From Mixta sp. Marseille-Q2659 (GTDB taxonomy: Bacteria; Pseudomonadota; Gammaproteobacteria; Enterobacterales; Enterobacteriaceae), in assembly GCF_940807255.1 (NCBI RefSeq), contig NZ_CALNWY010000035.1, positions 1 through 32,259 on the forward strand: DNA of 32,259 bases. The letters run 5' to 3'. Position 1 is the first letter of the stretch, and each line of letters opens with the position of its first letter. The position numbers and the translations under genes are program-made. The notes beneath the pieces were generated by a model. The model did not search any database, had not been told where the DNA came from, and worked only from the letters and a program-made list of their open reading frames with translations. Below, piece after piece: positions 1-7,697 of the stretch.

Positions 1-14
1 TTTTTTGCGTATCT

Positions 15-911
15 TTACGGCACATCGTAGCCCAACGCCGCTTTACGAATACGGAACCATTGCTGACGGCTAAGTTGAATAGCCGTTGCTTTTTGCGCGG
101 CGCGCACACGCTCAATTTTTCCTGAGCCAATGATGGGCAACGGCGTCGAAGGTAAGCGCATAATCCAGGCATAAACAACCTGCTCAATAGATTCGGCGCC
201 GGTTTCTTCAGCAACAGCCTGCAACTCGGCACGCAGCGGCGCTGATTTCTCTTCACTGAACAGCCGACCGCCGCCCAGACAGGACCATGCCATCGGCTTG
301 ATGCGCAACTGCTGGCACTGGTCGAGCGTACCGTCCAGCAGGGTATCCTGACAGAGCGGAGAGATTTCTACCTGATTGGTCGCCAGGGTAAACGGCAGGC
401 GCGACTGCAACAGCGAAAACTGCGACGGCGTAAAGTTAGATACGCCAAAGTGACGAACCTTGCCGCTCTGATGTAGCGCAGTAAACGCTTCGGCGATGTC
501 GTCAGCATCCATGAGCGGATCGGGGCGGTGAATCAGCAGCAGATCGAGATAATCCGTGGCAAAGTGGCGTAATGAATTTTCCGCGCTGCGAATAATATGA
601 TCGGCATCGGTAATATAGTGGCCCAACGCATTTTCCGGGCGTGCGGTGGTAGCGATACCGCACTTGCTCACCAGCTCTATACGCTGACGCAGCGAGGGAT
701 CCAGCCGTAGCGCGGCGCCGAACGCGGCCTCGCACTGATAATCCCCGTAAATATCCGCATGATCGACGGTGGTAATCCCCAGCGCCAAGTGCTGTTCAAT
801 AAATGTCACCAGTTGCTGGGCGGACATTTGCCACTCCATCAGCCGCCAGTAGCCCATCACCAGTCGGGAAAATTCCGGTCCCTGAGGCGCGATACATACA
901 CGTTCTGTCAT
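15..911 (-). CDS. ydhF: YdhF-type aldo/keto reductase
   Basis: 298-residue single-domain TIM-barrel oxidoreductase, predicted cytosolic and NAD(P)H-dependent; the physiological substrate of this family is not established. The catalytic tetrad of the superfamily is visible: Asp50 and Tyr55 in TVDHADIYG, Lys83 in VSKCGI, and His128 in LLLIHRPDP. Length and sequence match E. coli YdhF. The ATG at 911 is followed by MTERVCIAPQG, the usual family N terminus. It lies upstream of nothing else in the window on this strand and follows ydhL in the same direction after about 70 bases, so the two may be co-transcribed, as in E. coli. The gene is intact and ends 14 bases from the window edge. Confidence 0.9.
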   Translation of the reverse strand: MTERVCIAPQGPEFSRLVMGYWRLMEWQMSAQQLVTFIEQHLALGITTVDHADIYGDYQCEAAFGAALRLDPSLRQRIELVSKCGIATTARPENALGHYITDADHIIRSAENSLRHFATDYLDLLLIHRPDPLMDADDIAEAFTALHQSGKVRHFGVSNFTPSQFSLLQSRLPFTLATNQVEISPLCQDTLLDGTLDQCQQLRIKPMAWSCLGGGRLFSEEKSAPLRAELQAVAEETGAESIEQVVYAWIMRLPSTPLPIIGSGKIERVRAAQKATAIQLSRQQWFRIRKAALGYDVP

Positions 912-980
912 TTTGCTTCCTTCGGCTAAGTTTTCAGGACCGCAGTATACGCCGATGCCAGAGAATAAAAGCGGGGAATA

Positions 981-1220
981 TCAAAAGAGTGACGGCTGTT
1001 GGGGTTCTTCGGGAGGCGGTGCTTTTTCACTGCGTTGCAGGCGTAGCCAGCGCTGCCGACAAAGGCGCAGCACCTCGCGCTTTTGCGCATCGCTGAACTT
1101 CATCCAGTTAAAGCGTTCATCGCGGCTACGCATACAACCACGGCAGTAACCTCGTTCGTCGGACTGGCAAACTCCACGGCACGGGCTTGGCACCGGGAAA
1201 AACTCTAGCTGCTCCGCCAC
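981..1220 (-). CDS. ydhL: YdhL, DUF1289 Cys-rich small protein
   Basis: 79 residues, the same length as E. coli YdhL. The DUF1289 signature is clear: Cys14, Cys18, Cys26 and Cys29 in a CxxxC-x7-CxxC arrangement, which looks like a zinc or Fe-S binding site, followed by a basic helix (FNWMKFSDAQKREVLRLCRQ) and the family ending QPSLF. The start is fixed by a strong AGGAGG Shine-Dalgarno just before the ATG. Function is unknown in the family. It is immediately upstream of ydhF on the same strand. Recognition of the family is firm; any role would be a guess. Confidence 0.88.
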   Translation of the reverse strand: MAEQLEFFPVPSPCRGVCQSDERGYCRGCMRSRDERFNWMKFSDAQKREVLRLCRQRWLRLQRSEKAPPPEEPQQPSLF

Positions 1221-1363
1221 ATCGCCTCCTGATTAATGCATTTCTTTCATTGAAGACAGCATCCCTCCGTAGCGCAAGCTGAGGCCTGAAAATTCTTTAC
1301 GCGGCGAGAGGCAAATCTAATCTTTGGCTAACCAGAGGGTTACAGATCGCTTAAATCAAGCGC

Positions 1364-1380
1364 GTTAAGGTTTTACTAAT
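1364..1380 (+). promoter_or_regulatory. possible PmrA box upstream of eptA
   Basis: GTTAAG, five bases, then ACTAAT. This resembles the PmrA (BasR) direct-repeat operator YTTAAK-N5-YTTAAK at about 9 of 12 positions and lies 45 bases before the eptA start. PmrA activation of eptA is established in E. coli and Salmonella; here the match is imperfect and no good -10 box is evident at the expected spacing. Confidence 0.3.
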
Positions 1381-1424
1381 GTTTTTCGACTAAGCTGCAA
1401 CAAATCCTTCTATTAAGCGTCATC

Positions 1425-3059
1425 ATGTTGCTGCTGAAAAAACTTCGCTGTAGAGAATCGACATTCCTTATCGGTTGCGCTTTATATTTTACTTTCATCC
1501 TTAACGCTCTGTTTATTGTGCGCGCCGCAGAAAGGACGCCGCTGACACATCTGCATGACTATCTCTTTCTGGCCTCGATCCCGCTGGTGCTGTTTTGCGC
1601 CTTTATGCTGATATTTAATCTGTTAGTTTTGCCATGGCTCGGCAAACCGCTGTTAATTATTCTGCTGCTGTGCGGCGCGGCCGCGAACTATTTTATGTAT
1701 AGCTTCGGCACGGTAATCGACACCAATATGGTGCAGAACGTCTTTGAAACAGACCTTCAGGAGACGACGGCGCTGCTCAGTCCGCGTTACTTACTGTGGA
1801 TGCTGCTGCTGGGCGTGATCCCTGCTGTGGTGATAGCCATGACGAAAATCATACGCCCGCGCCCCTGGTGGTTTGCGCTGGCCAGCCGCGCGCTGTGGTG
1901 TATCGGCTCGGTGCTGCTCGTTCTGCTGATCGCCGCCCTGATGTATAAGGATTACGCCTCGCTGTTTCGTAATAACAAAGGGCTGGTGAAAATGGTGGCA
2001 CCCGCCAATGTGGTGAGCGGAACCATTAATTATGTGAATAACCGCTGGCTACAAGGGAGCCAGGCGCTGGTACGTATTGGCCAGGATGCTCATAAAGGGC
2101 CGGTAATTAAAGCGGCCAGCAAAAAGACGCTGGTGATTTTCGTGCTGGGTGAAACGGCACGTGCGGAGAACTTCTCTTTAGGCGGCTATGGTCGCGAAAC
2201 GAACCCGAAGCTGAAACAGCAGCAGGTCATTTACTATCAGCATGCCAGCTCCTGCGGCACCGAAACCGCGATTTCCGTACCCTGTATGTTTTCAGGTATG
2301 CCGCGCACGCAATATAACGCCAATCTGGCGCGCCATCAGGAAGGCCTGATGGATGTGCTGGCCCATGCCGGCGTGAACGTTATGTGGCGCGAAAATGATG
2401 GCGGCTGTAAAGGCGCCTGTAACCGTATTCCGCATACCGATATGACTCAGTGGAAGCTTAATGAATTCTGCCACAGCGACTACTGTCTGGATGATGTGCT
2501 GCTGCATCGCCTGTCGAACTATATTGATGGCGTAAAGGATGATTCCGTTATCGTACTGCATCAGATGGGCAGCCACGGCCCGGCTTACTATTTACGTTAC
2601 CCGCCCGCGATGCGGCAGTTTACGCCGACCTGCGACAGCAAACAGATTCAGGATTGCGATCATCAGGCGCTGGTCAATACCTACGACAATACGCTTTTCT
2701 ATACCGATTCGATGCTGAGCGACACCATCGATCTGTTAAAGCGCTATCAGGATCGCTTTAACGTGGCGCTGATTTATCTCTCCGATCACGGTGAGTCGCT
2801 GGGCGAGAAAGGGATGTATCTGCACGGTACGCCTTATCTGTTCGCGCCCAGCCAGCAGACGCATATTCCATTTCTGGTCTGGCTCTCCGCTGATTATGCG
2901 CGCACTTATGGCGTTAACGAGACCTGTCTGCGCCAGCATGCGCAACAGGACGAGGTCTCACAGGATAACGTTTTCCATACGTTACTGGGAATGGTCAACG
3001 TTCAGACCGGACTTTACCAGCCAGCACTCGATCTGCTGAAGGTGTGTCAGATGCATTAA
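1425..3059 (+). CDS. eptA: Phosphoethanolamine transferase EptA family (lipid A modification)
   Basis: 544-residue inner-membrane protein that would transfer phosphoethanolamine from phosphatidylethanolamine to lipid A on the periplasmic face, which lowers surface charge and sensitivity to cationic peptides. About five membrane helices occupy residues 13-175, followed by a periplasmic alkaline-phosphatase-like domain. The metal site (Glu243 in LGETARAENF; LSDHGESLGE) and the nucleophile Thr279 in SCGTETAISVPCMFS are present, as are the Cys pairs of this family (GGCKGAC). Similarity to E. coli EptA is strong throughout (KDYASLFRNNK, HQEGLMDVL, GSHGP). It stands alone, with a strong terminator downstream and no pmrAB neighbour. 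No clear Shine-Dalgarno precedes the ATG. In E. coli the nemRA genes occupy this interval. Confidence 0.88.
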   Translation: MLLLKKLRCRESTFLIGCALYFTFILNALFIVRAAERTPLTHLHDYLFLASIPLVLFCAFMLIFNLLVLPWLGKPLLIILLLCGAAANYFMYSFGTVIDTNMVQNVFETDLQETTALLSPRYLLWMLLLGVIPAVVIAMTKIIRPRPWWFALASRALWCIGSVLLVLLIAALMYKDYASLFRNNKGLVKMVAPANVVSGTINYVNNRWLQGSQALVRIGQDAHKGPVIKAASKKTLVIFVLGETARAENFSLGGYGRETNPKLKQQQVIYYQHASSCGTETAISVPCMFSGMPRTQYNANLARHQEGLMDVLAHAGVNVMWRENDGGCKGACNRIPHTDMTQWKLNEFCHSDYCLDDVLLHRLSNYIDGVKDDSVIVLHQMGSHGPAYYLRYPPAMRQFTPTCDSKQIQDCDHQALVNTYDNTLFYTDSMLSDTIDLLKRYQDRFNVALIYLSDHGESLGEKGMYLHGTPYLFAPSQQTHIPFLVWLSADYARTYGVNETCLRQHAQQDEVSQDNVFHTLLGMVNVQTGLYQPALDLLKVCQMH

Positions 3060-3125
3060 GGTTGCATTAGGCCAGCGGGTCTATTACCCTGAGAGCTATG
3101 TGTTAAACGACACGATCGCATACTA

Positions 3126-3158
3126 AAAGCTGCTCGCCACCGGCGAGCAGCTTTGTTT
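3126..3158 (+). terminator. Rho-independent terminator after eptA
   Basis: Perfect 13-base-pair stem (AAAGCTGCTCGCC / GGCGAGCAGCTTT) with a three-base loop, then TTTGTTT. Confidence 0.85.
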
Positions 3159-3210
3159 ATAGCGCGGTGTTACCGGCTTAAACGGCAGAAGTACCAGGTC
3201 GCTTATACTG

Positions 3211-3242
3211 CGGCGAAATCAGCCATATGGCTGATTTCGCCG
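3211..3242. repeat. Perfect 32-base palindrome, no spacer
   Basis: Two 16-base arms, CGGCGAAATCAGCCAT and ATGGCTGATTTCGCCG, are exact reverse complements and meet at a central CATATG with no loop. It is not followed by a T run, so it is not a standard terminator, and eptA already has one 55 bases earlier. It lies alone in the 386-base eptA-gloA gap. No second copy was seen in this window. It could be a cruciform-forming site, an operator, or a copy of an interspersed repeat. Confidence 0.85.
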
Positions 3243-3391
3243 TCGTTTGCGTAAACCGCTATTCTGGCGCCACGTTAACGCAAGCGACGATTTTATTGTG
3301 AAAGCCTCGGCGCTAAATAAAAAAACGCCATTTTCAATACGACTGGTCTACTAACACAAGAGCCTTGATTTTTCGCTCGGTATCCGGCAGC

Positions 3392-3397
3392 TATACT
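3392..3397 (+). promoter_or_regulatory. gloA -10 box
   Basis: TATACT 50 bases upstream of the gloA start. A TTGATT lies at 3365-3370, but the 21-base spacing is too long for it to be a normal -35, so the -35 assignment is uncertain. Confidence 0.4.
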
Positions 3398-3446
3398 AAG
3401 CTTTTTTCGACTGTCATCGGATGATGACCCCTTTCAGGAGACAATT

Positions 3447-3854
3447 ATGCGCTTACTTCATACTATGCTGCGCGTTGGCGATATGCAGCGTTCACTCGAT
3501 TTTTATACGCGCGTGCTGGGCATGCGCCTGCTGCGTGAAAGTGAAAATCAGGAATATAAATACAACCTGGCTTTTGTTGGCTACAGCGATGAAAGCGAAG
3601 GCGCGGTAATCGAGCTGACCTACAACTGGGGCGTCGATAAATACGATCTCGGTAACGCCTATGGCCACATCGCACTGGGCGTGGACGACGTGGCAGCCAC
3701 CTGTGAAAAAATCCGTCAGGCAGGCGGCAATGTGACGCGTGAAGCCGGCCCGGTAAAAGGCGGCAGCACTATCATTGCGTTTGTTGAAGATCCGGACGGT
3801 TATAAAATCGAACTGATTGAAAATAAACAGGCCGGTCACGGTCTCGGCAACTAA
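3447..3854 (+). CDS. gloA: Glyoxalase I (lactoylglutathione lyase)
   Basis: 135 residues. Converts the hemithioacetal of methylglyoxal and glutathione to S-lactoylglutathione, the first step of cytosolic methylglyoxal detoxification. All four metal ligands of the Ni-type bacterial enzyme are in register: His5, Glu56, His74 and Glu122. Length equals E. coli GloA. The start has a CAGGAG Shine-Dalgarno six bases upstream. In E. coli gloA follows nemRA, whose regulator NemR senses electrophiles; here that pair is missing and gloA has its own promoter region and a terminator, so it is probably monocistronic. Intact. Confidence 0.97.
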   Translation: MRLLHTMLRVGDMQRSLDFYTRVLGMRLLRESENQEYKYNLAFVGYSDESEGAVIELTYNWGVDKYDLGNAYGHIALGVDDVAATCEKIRQAGGNVTREAGPVKGGSTIIAFVEDPDGYKIELIENKQAGHGLGN

Positions 3855-3860
3855 CTATCC

Positions 3861-3888
3861 AGGGCGCTTTTCGGCGCCCTTCTTCTTC
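3861..3888 (+). terminator. Terminator after gloA
   Basis: AGGGCGC / GCGCCCT seven-pair stem with a TTTTCG loop, followed by a pyrimidine-rich TCTTCTTCC tail. Confidence 0.7.
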
Positions 3889-3914
3889 CCGCTGCTGCAA
3901 CCTCAGGCGAAATT

Positions 3915-3923
3915 TGCCATAAT
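3915..3923 (+). promoter_or_regulatory. rnt extended -10 promoter
   Basis: TG-C-CATAAT, an extended -10 element 33 bases before the rnt start. No good -35 is visible at 17 bases. Confidence 0.4.
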
Positions 3924-3955
3924 GCGCGCTGCTTTTTTTCGCCAACGAGATCCTG

Positions 3956-4636
3956 ATGTCTGAATCGAAACAACTGAACGCTTTATCTGAACGCTTCCGC
4001 GGGTTTTATCCGGTGGTGATTGATGTGGAAACGGCCGGATTTAATGCCAAAACCGATGCGCTGCTGGAAGTTGCCGCCGTTACGTTGAAAATGGATGAGG
4101 ACGGCTGGCTACAGCTTGACCAGACGCTGCATTTTCATGTCGAGCCTTTTGAGGGCGCGATCCTGCATCCTGAAGCGCTGGCGTTCAATGGTATCGATCC
4201 GACAAATCCGCTGCGCGGTGCGGTTAATGAATATGATGCGCTGCATGCGATTTTTAAGCAGGTGCGCAAAGGAATCAAAGATCACGGCTGCAACCGGGCG
4301 ATTGTGGTGGCGCATAACGCCAATTTTGACCACAGCTTTATGATGGCCGCCGCCGAACGCGCCAGCCTGAAACGCAATCCTTTCCATCCGTTTGCGACCT
4401 TCGATACCGCCGCGCTGAGCGGGCTGGTGGTCGGTCAAACCGTCCTGGCGAAAGCCTGTAAGGCCGCAGGCATTGCTTTTGACGCCAGCCAGGCCCATTC
4501 GGCGCTGTACGATACGGAACGCACTGCGGAGCTGTTTTGTGAACTGGTAAATCGCTGGAAACGTCTGGGCGGCTGGCCGCCGCTGCTGGTCGGCGAAGAA
4601 CAGCCCGAAGAAGCGCCAGATAGCGCGGGGCTGTAA
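3956..4636 (+). CDS. rnt: Ribonuclease T (DEDDh 3'-5' exoribonuclease)
   Basis: 226 residues. Trims 3' ends of tRNA, 5S and 23S rRNA and turns over the tRNA CCA end. The DEDDh catalytic set is complete and at E. coli positions: Asp23 and Glu25 (VIDVETAGF), Asp125 (NANFDHSFM), His181 and Asp186 (HSALYDTER). The C terminus is about ten residues longer than in E. coli (215) and acidic. Start is the ATG after GAGATCCTG, which gives the family N terminus [19 protein letters not shown]. In E. coli lhr follows; here it is absent and rnt converges on grxD across a shared terminator. Confidence 0.97.
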   Translation: MSESKQLNALSERFRGFYPVVIDVETAGFNAKTDALLEVAAVTLKMDEDGWLQLDQTLHFHVEPFEGAILHPEALAFNGIDPTNPLRGAVNEYDALHAIFKQVRKGIKDHGCNRAIVVAHNANFDHSFMMAAAERASLKRNPFHPFATFDTAALSGLVVGQTVLAKACKAAGIAFDASQAHSALYDTERTAELFCELVNRWKRLGGWPPLLVGEEQPEEAPDSAGL

Positions 4637-4640
4637 CGTA

Positions 4641-4665
4641 AAAAGGGCGCTATCCGCGCCCTTTT
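4641..4665. terminator. Bidirectional terminator between rnt and grxD
   Basis: Perfect ten-pair stem AAAAGGGCGC / GCGCCCTTTT around TATCC. The A and T flanks make it usable on both strands, which fits the convergent genes. Confidence 0.85.
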
Positions 4666-4688
4666 ACTTTTCAGCAAGTTAAATCAGC

Positions 4689-5021
4689 TTATTCAGCTTC
4701 TTTATATTTTTCTGCGGTTTCTTTAATCAGCGTCTGCAGTTCGCCGCGCTGGAACATTTCAATAACGATATCGCAGCCGCCCACCAGCTCGCCATCAACC
4801 CACAGCTGCGGGAACGTTGGCCAGTTGGCATATTTCGGCAGCTCAGCGCGAATATCAGGATTCTGTAAAATATCAACATAGGCGAAGCGCTCGCCACAGG
4901 CAGAGAGAGCCTGAACGGTCTGCGCAGAAAAACCGCAGCTTGGCAGCTTCGGTGAGCCTTTCATATATAACAGAATTGGGTTTTCTGCGATCTGACGCTG
5001 AATTTTTTCAACAGTACTCAT
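4689..5021 (-). CDS. grxD: Monothiol glutaredoxin Grx4
   Basis: 110 residues. CGFS-type glutaredoxin that binds a [2Fe-2S] cluster with glutathione and passes it to apoproteins; in E. coli it interacts with BolA and supports iron-sulfur trafficking. The motif is at residues 29-32 (LPSCGFSAQ), with the glutathione-site WPTFPQLW and the GG(C)D motif (GGCDIVIEM) present. E. coli Grx4 is 115 residues, so this is slightly short at the N terminus but complete. A strong AAGGAAGG Shine-Dalgarno precedes the ATG at 5021. Functionally related to the suf operon 12 kb away. Confidence 0.96.
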   Translation of the reverse strand: MSTVEKIQRQIAENPILLYMKGSPKLPSCGFSAQTVQALSACGERFAYVDILQNPDIRAELPKYANWPTFPQLWVDGELVGGCDIVIEMFQRGELQTLIKETAEKYKEAE

Positions 5022-5206
5022 AATTGCCTTCCTTAAATAGCTTGCTTCGTGTCTATTGATTGTAGCGACTGTAACGGGTCGCTGAAAACGACATTTTCTG
5101 TAAGGTTAAATACCTCAGGTTATTATGCCGGTCGTTAAGAATAAAATAACGCCCAACGGGCCCTTTTATGGGACGCCGATTAATATCCGGCAATAATTCT
5201 GTTGAG

Positions 5207-5232
5207 ATAAGCAGCTGTTTCTGCTTATTTTT
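5207..5232 (+). other. Terminator-like hairpin in the grxD-mepH gap
   Basis: ATAAGCAG / CTGCTTAT eight-pair stem with a CTGTTT loop, followed directly by TTTTTAC. It sits 150 bases before mepH in the 360-base divergent gap and upstream of the likely mepH promoter. It could end a short untranslated RNA or attenuate readthrough. No convincing promoter for such an RNA was identified. Confidence 0.45.
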
Positions 5233-5302
5233 ACATCTTAATGCAATTAAACGTTGTTTGTCTGAAAAAGGCTTTATGTTTTCGTAAACAGTTCGATTAG
5301 AA

Positions 5303-5330
5303 TTGGCTTTCGGGGATCTGCCGCTATGGT
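5303..5330 (+). promoter_or_regulatory. Candidate mepH promoter
   Basis: TTGGCT, 16 bases, TATGGT; the expected transcript would have a leader of about 45 bases containing a short GCGCG/CGCGC hairpin (5349-5363) followed by TTTT just before the start codon. Confidence 0.4.
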
Positions 5331-5381
5331 AGAAACAGGATTAACTTTGCGCGCTTATCGCGCTTTTAGTGTAACCACACC

Positions 5382-6206
5382 ATGCGTTTACTGATTACGC
5401 TTTTTATGCTGGCTTTTGCGCAACTCTTTTTTAATGTGGCGCAGGCTTCCCCGCAGGCGCCGGTTAAGGCCAGCCAGCATAAAATTGATAAGAAAAGCGC
5501 CCGCGATGACGATCGCCGTAAGCGTCGTCCCTTAAAAACCGCCGCTAAAAAATCACGCCCGGCGACCGTTGAAAAAAACAAGATAAAGAAAAAAGGCAAG
5601 CCTGCGGCAAGCCATGCCGAAACGGTAACCGCGAAGAAAAGCCGCTCGACGAAAAAAAGCAGCGTCAAAACCGCCAGCACCAAAAAAGGCAGCGTTAAGA
5701 CCACAAAGGCACGTTACGGCCGTCAACGCGGCGATAAGAAAACGGCGCAGGCCGCGTTGCGCGGGCCTCTGGAAATGAGCAAGGCGCATCGGGCTCGTTA
5801 TCAAAAGGCGCGCGAAACGGCGATGAATAAGCTGATGAGCCAGCTTGGCAAACCTTATCTTTGGGGAGGCACCTCTCCTCATACCGGCTTCGACTGTAGC
5901 GGCCTGGTCTGGTATGCCTACAAAGATGTCGTAAAATTCAAAATTCCGCGTACCGCCAATGAAATGTACCATTTGCGCGACGCGGCGCCGGTTAATCGCG
6001 AAGCGCTGGAGAAAGGCGATCTGGTTTTCTTCCGCATCAATAATCGTGGCGCGGCCGATCATGTCGGCGTTTACCTGGGCAATGGGCGTTTTATTCAGTC
6101 ACCACGTACGGGTAAAGATATTCAGATCAGCCAGCTTAGTGATGATTACTGGCAGCGTCATTACGTCGGCGCGCGGCGGGTAATGACGCCACGCACCATT
6201 CGCTGA
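5382..6206 (+). CDS. mepH: Murein DD-endopeptidase MepH (NlpC/P60)
   Basis: 274 residues. Cleaves D-Ala-mDAP peptide cross-links in peptidoglycan, helping insertion of new strands. Residues 1-22 form a signal peptide ending NVAQA. Residues about 30-125 are an extremely Lys/Arg/Ser/Ala-rich, probably disordered linker. The NlpC/P60 domain spans about 145-268 with the nucleophile Cys172 in GFDCSGLVW and His227 in ADHVGVYLG. E. coli MepH (YdhO) has the same layout. No strong Shine-Dalgarno is visible before the ATG. In E. coli sodB and ydhP lie between mepH and purR; here only ynhF does. A 14-pair terminator follows. Confidence 0.92.
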   Translation: MRLLITLFMLAFAQLFFNVAQASPQAPVKASQHKIDKKSARDDDRRKRRPLKTAAKKSRPATVEKNKIKKKGKPAASHAETVTAKKSRSTKKSSVKTASTKKGSVKTTKARYGRQRGDKKTAQAALRGPLEMSKAHRARYQKARETAMNKLMSQLGKPYLWGGTSPHTGFDCSGLVWYAYKDVVKFKIPRTANEMYHLRDAAPVNREALEKGDLVFFRINNRGAADHVGVYLGNGRFIQSPRTGKDIQISQLSDDYWQRHYVGARRVMTPRTIR

Positions 6207-6220
6207 ATGCGTTGCGCAAT

Positions 6221-6252
6221 AAAAAAAGCCTGTCATAAGACAGGCTTTTTTT
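6221..6252. terminator. Strong bidirectional terminator between mepH and ynhF
   Basis: Perfect 14-pair stem (seven A, then GCCTGTC / GACAGGC, then seven T) with an ATAA loop. Works for mepH on the plus strand and ynhF on the minus strand. Confidence 0.92.
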
Positions 6253-6267
6253 ATTGCCAGCACTCTG

Positions 6268-6357
6268 TTAGTGCATAACTGCCGTAAAGCTAAAAGCTAT
6301 GATTAGCAGCAGCGCTGCCACGGTAGTGGTTAACGACAGTTTTAAATCGGTACTCAT
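6268..6357 (-). CDS. ynhF: YnhF 29-residue membrane peptide
   Basis: A 30-codon reading frame (29 residues and a stop). It begins MSTDLKLSLTTT, continues with one hydrophobic segment (residues 13-27, rich in Ala, Leu and Ile), and ends AVMH. E. coli YnhF is also 29 residues, begins MSTDLKFSL, has one membrane helix, and lies just upstream of purR, so length, start and position all agree. A GAGGGGG Shine-Dalgarno is five bases before the ATG, and a TTACCC-17-TATAAC promoter lies 24 bases further up. Function is unknown; in E. coli it is an inner-membrane small protein. Missed by length-based gene callers. Confidence 0.88.
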   Translation of the reverse strand: MSTDLKLSLTTTVAALLLIIAFSFTAVMH

Positions 6358-6387
6358 TGCGCCCCCTCAATCCCTACAAACAGTAAT

Positions 6388-6416
6388 GTTATAGATTTTC
6401 CCATACTCCAGGGTAA
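6388..6416 (-). promoter_or_regulatory. ynhF promoter
   Basis: Minus strand: TTACCC (6411-6416), 17-base spacer, TATAAC (6388-6393). Start expected near 6381, about 24 bases before the ynhF ATG. Confidence 0.6.
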
Positions 6417-6578
6417 AAATCTCGTTTTCTTTGCGCCACCTTGGTAGAATCCCCGCCTTGCGTTGCGCAACAACGGAAATCACCGCTGTTGGCCCCTTTT
6501 TTCAAAGACGTCCCGCCAAGCCAGACGTAACTCAGCCAGCATTATTAACCTATTCAAGCGCTGAATTACGCCATGCGG

Positions 6579-6594
6579 ACGCAAACGTTTAACA
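6579..6594. promoter_or_regulatory. PurR operator in front of purR
   Basis: ACGCAAACGTTTAACA, against the PurR consensus ACGCAAACGTTTGCGT. It overlaps the purR -35 box, so it predicts autorepression, as known for E. coli purR. Confidence 0.85.
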
Positions 6595-6618
6595 TTAGCC
6601 ATATCAAACTATTACGAT
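6589..6618 (+). promoter_or_regulatory. purR promoter
   Basis: TTAACA, 18 bases, TACGAT. Transcription would start near 6625, directly at the Shine-Dalgarno region, or slightly downstream. Confidence 0.55.
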
Positions 6619-6639
6619 AGGCGCAGGAGTATTTTTTTA

Positions 6640-7665
6640 ATGGCAACAATCAAAGATGTCGCGAAGCGTGCTGGCGTTTCCACCACCACGGTTTCGCACG
6701 TCATTAATAAAACCCGTTTTGTCGCGGAAGAAACCCGCGAAGCGGTATGGGCTGCAATCAAAGAACTGCACTATTCTCCCAGTGCGGTAGCACGTAGCCT
6801 GAAGGTCAATCACACCAAATCGATTGGCCTGCTGGCGACCTCCAGCGAAGCGCCCTATTTTGCTGAAATTATTGAGGCGGTAGAAACGCGCTGTTTCGCC
6901 CGCGGCTATACGCTTATTCTTGGCAACGCCCACAACGATCTGCAGAAACAGCAGGCCTATCTGTCGATGATGGCCCAGAAGCGCGTCGATGGCCTGTTGG
7001 TCATGTGTTCTGAATACCCTGAAGCGCTGCTGAAAATGCTGGAAGAGAACCGCAACATTCCTATGGTTGTGATGGACTGGGGCGAATCGCGCGGCGATTT
7101 TACCGATACCGTGCTGGATAATGCGTTTGAAGGCGGTTATATCGCCGGACGCTATCTGATCGAGCGTGGCCATCGCGATATTGGCATTATTCCCGGTCAG
7201 ATGGAGCGCAATACCGGCAGCGGCCGTTTTGCTGGTTTTATCAAGGCACTAAACGAAGCGAATATTCCGGTGCGCGATGAGTGGATCGTACAGGGCGATT
7301 TTGAGCCAGAATCGGGCTATCGCGCGATGCAGCAAATTCTGGCACAGAAGCAGCGCCCGACCGCCGTTTTCTGTGGCGGCGATATTATGGCGATGGGTGC
7401 CATTTGCGCAGCGGATGAGATGGGCCTGCGCGTACCGCAGGATATTTCGGTCATCGGCTACGATAACGTGCGCAACGCCCGCTATTTCACGCCTGCGCTT
7501 ACCACGGTGCATCAGCCTAAAGAGCAGTTGGGCGAAACGGCGTTCGATATGCTGTTAGATCGTATTATTAATAAGCGTGAAAAGTCGCAAACGATTGAAG
7601 TTCATCCCACCCTGATTGAACGCCGCTCCGTCGCCGACGGCCCGTTCCGCGACTATCGCCGCTAA
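6640..7665 (+). CDS. purR: Purine repressor PurR (LacI family)
   Basis: 341 residues, same length as E. coli PurR. With hypoxanthine or guanine as corepressor it represses purine biosynthesis genes. The LacI-type helix-turn-helix is at residues 2-26 ([20 protein letters not shown]), the hinge helix AVARSLKV at about 49-56, followed by the periplasmic-binding-protein-like effector domain from about residue 60. Shine-Dalgarno AGGAG precedes the ATG. An operator over its promoter indicates autoregulation. Its neighbours punR and punC export purine nucleosides and are part of the same purine biology. Intact. Confidence 0.98.
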   Translation: MATIKDVAKRAGVSTTTVSHVINKTRFVAEETREAVWAAIKELHYSPSAVARSLKVNHTKSIGLLATSSEAPYFAEIIEAVETRCFARGYTLILGNAHNDLQKQQAYLSMMAQKRVDGLLVMCSEYPEALLKMLEENRNIPMVVMDWGESRGDFTDTVLDNAFEGGYIAGRYLIERGHRDIGIIPGQMERNTGSGRFAGFIKALNEANIPVRDEWIVQGDFEPESGYRAMQQILAQKQRPTAVFCGGDIMAMGAICAADEMGLRVPQDISVIGYDNVRNARYFTPALTTVHQPKEQLGETAFDMLLDRIINKREKSQTIEVHPTLIERRSVADGPFRDYRR

Positions 7666-7673
7666 TCTCAACG

Positions 7674-7694
7674 CTCAGGGCCATCGGCCCTGAG
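7674..7694. terminator. Terminator between purR and punR
   Basis: Nine-pair stem CTCAGGGCC / GGCCCTGAG with an ATC loop between two convergent genes; the following T content is low (TTGTTA), so termination may be moderate. Confidence 0.6.
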
Positions 7695-7697
7695 TTG

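Noticed and set aside
5553..6062. 169-codon minus-strand frame opposite mepH
   Set aside because: Arises from the repetitive Lys-rich coding sequence of mepH; no start signal and no family resemblance.
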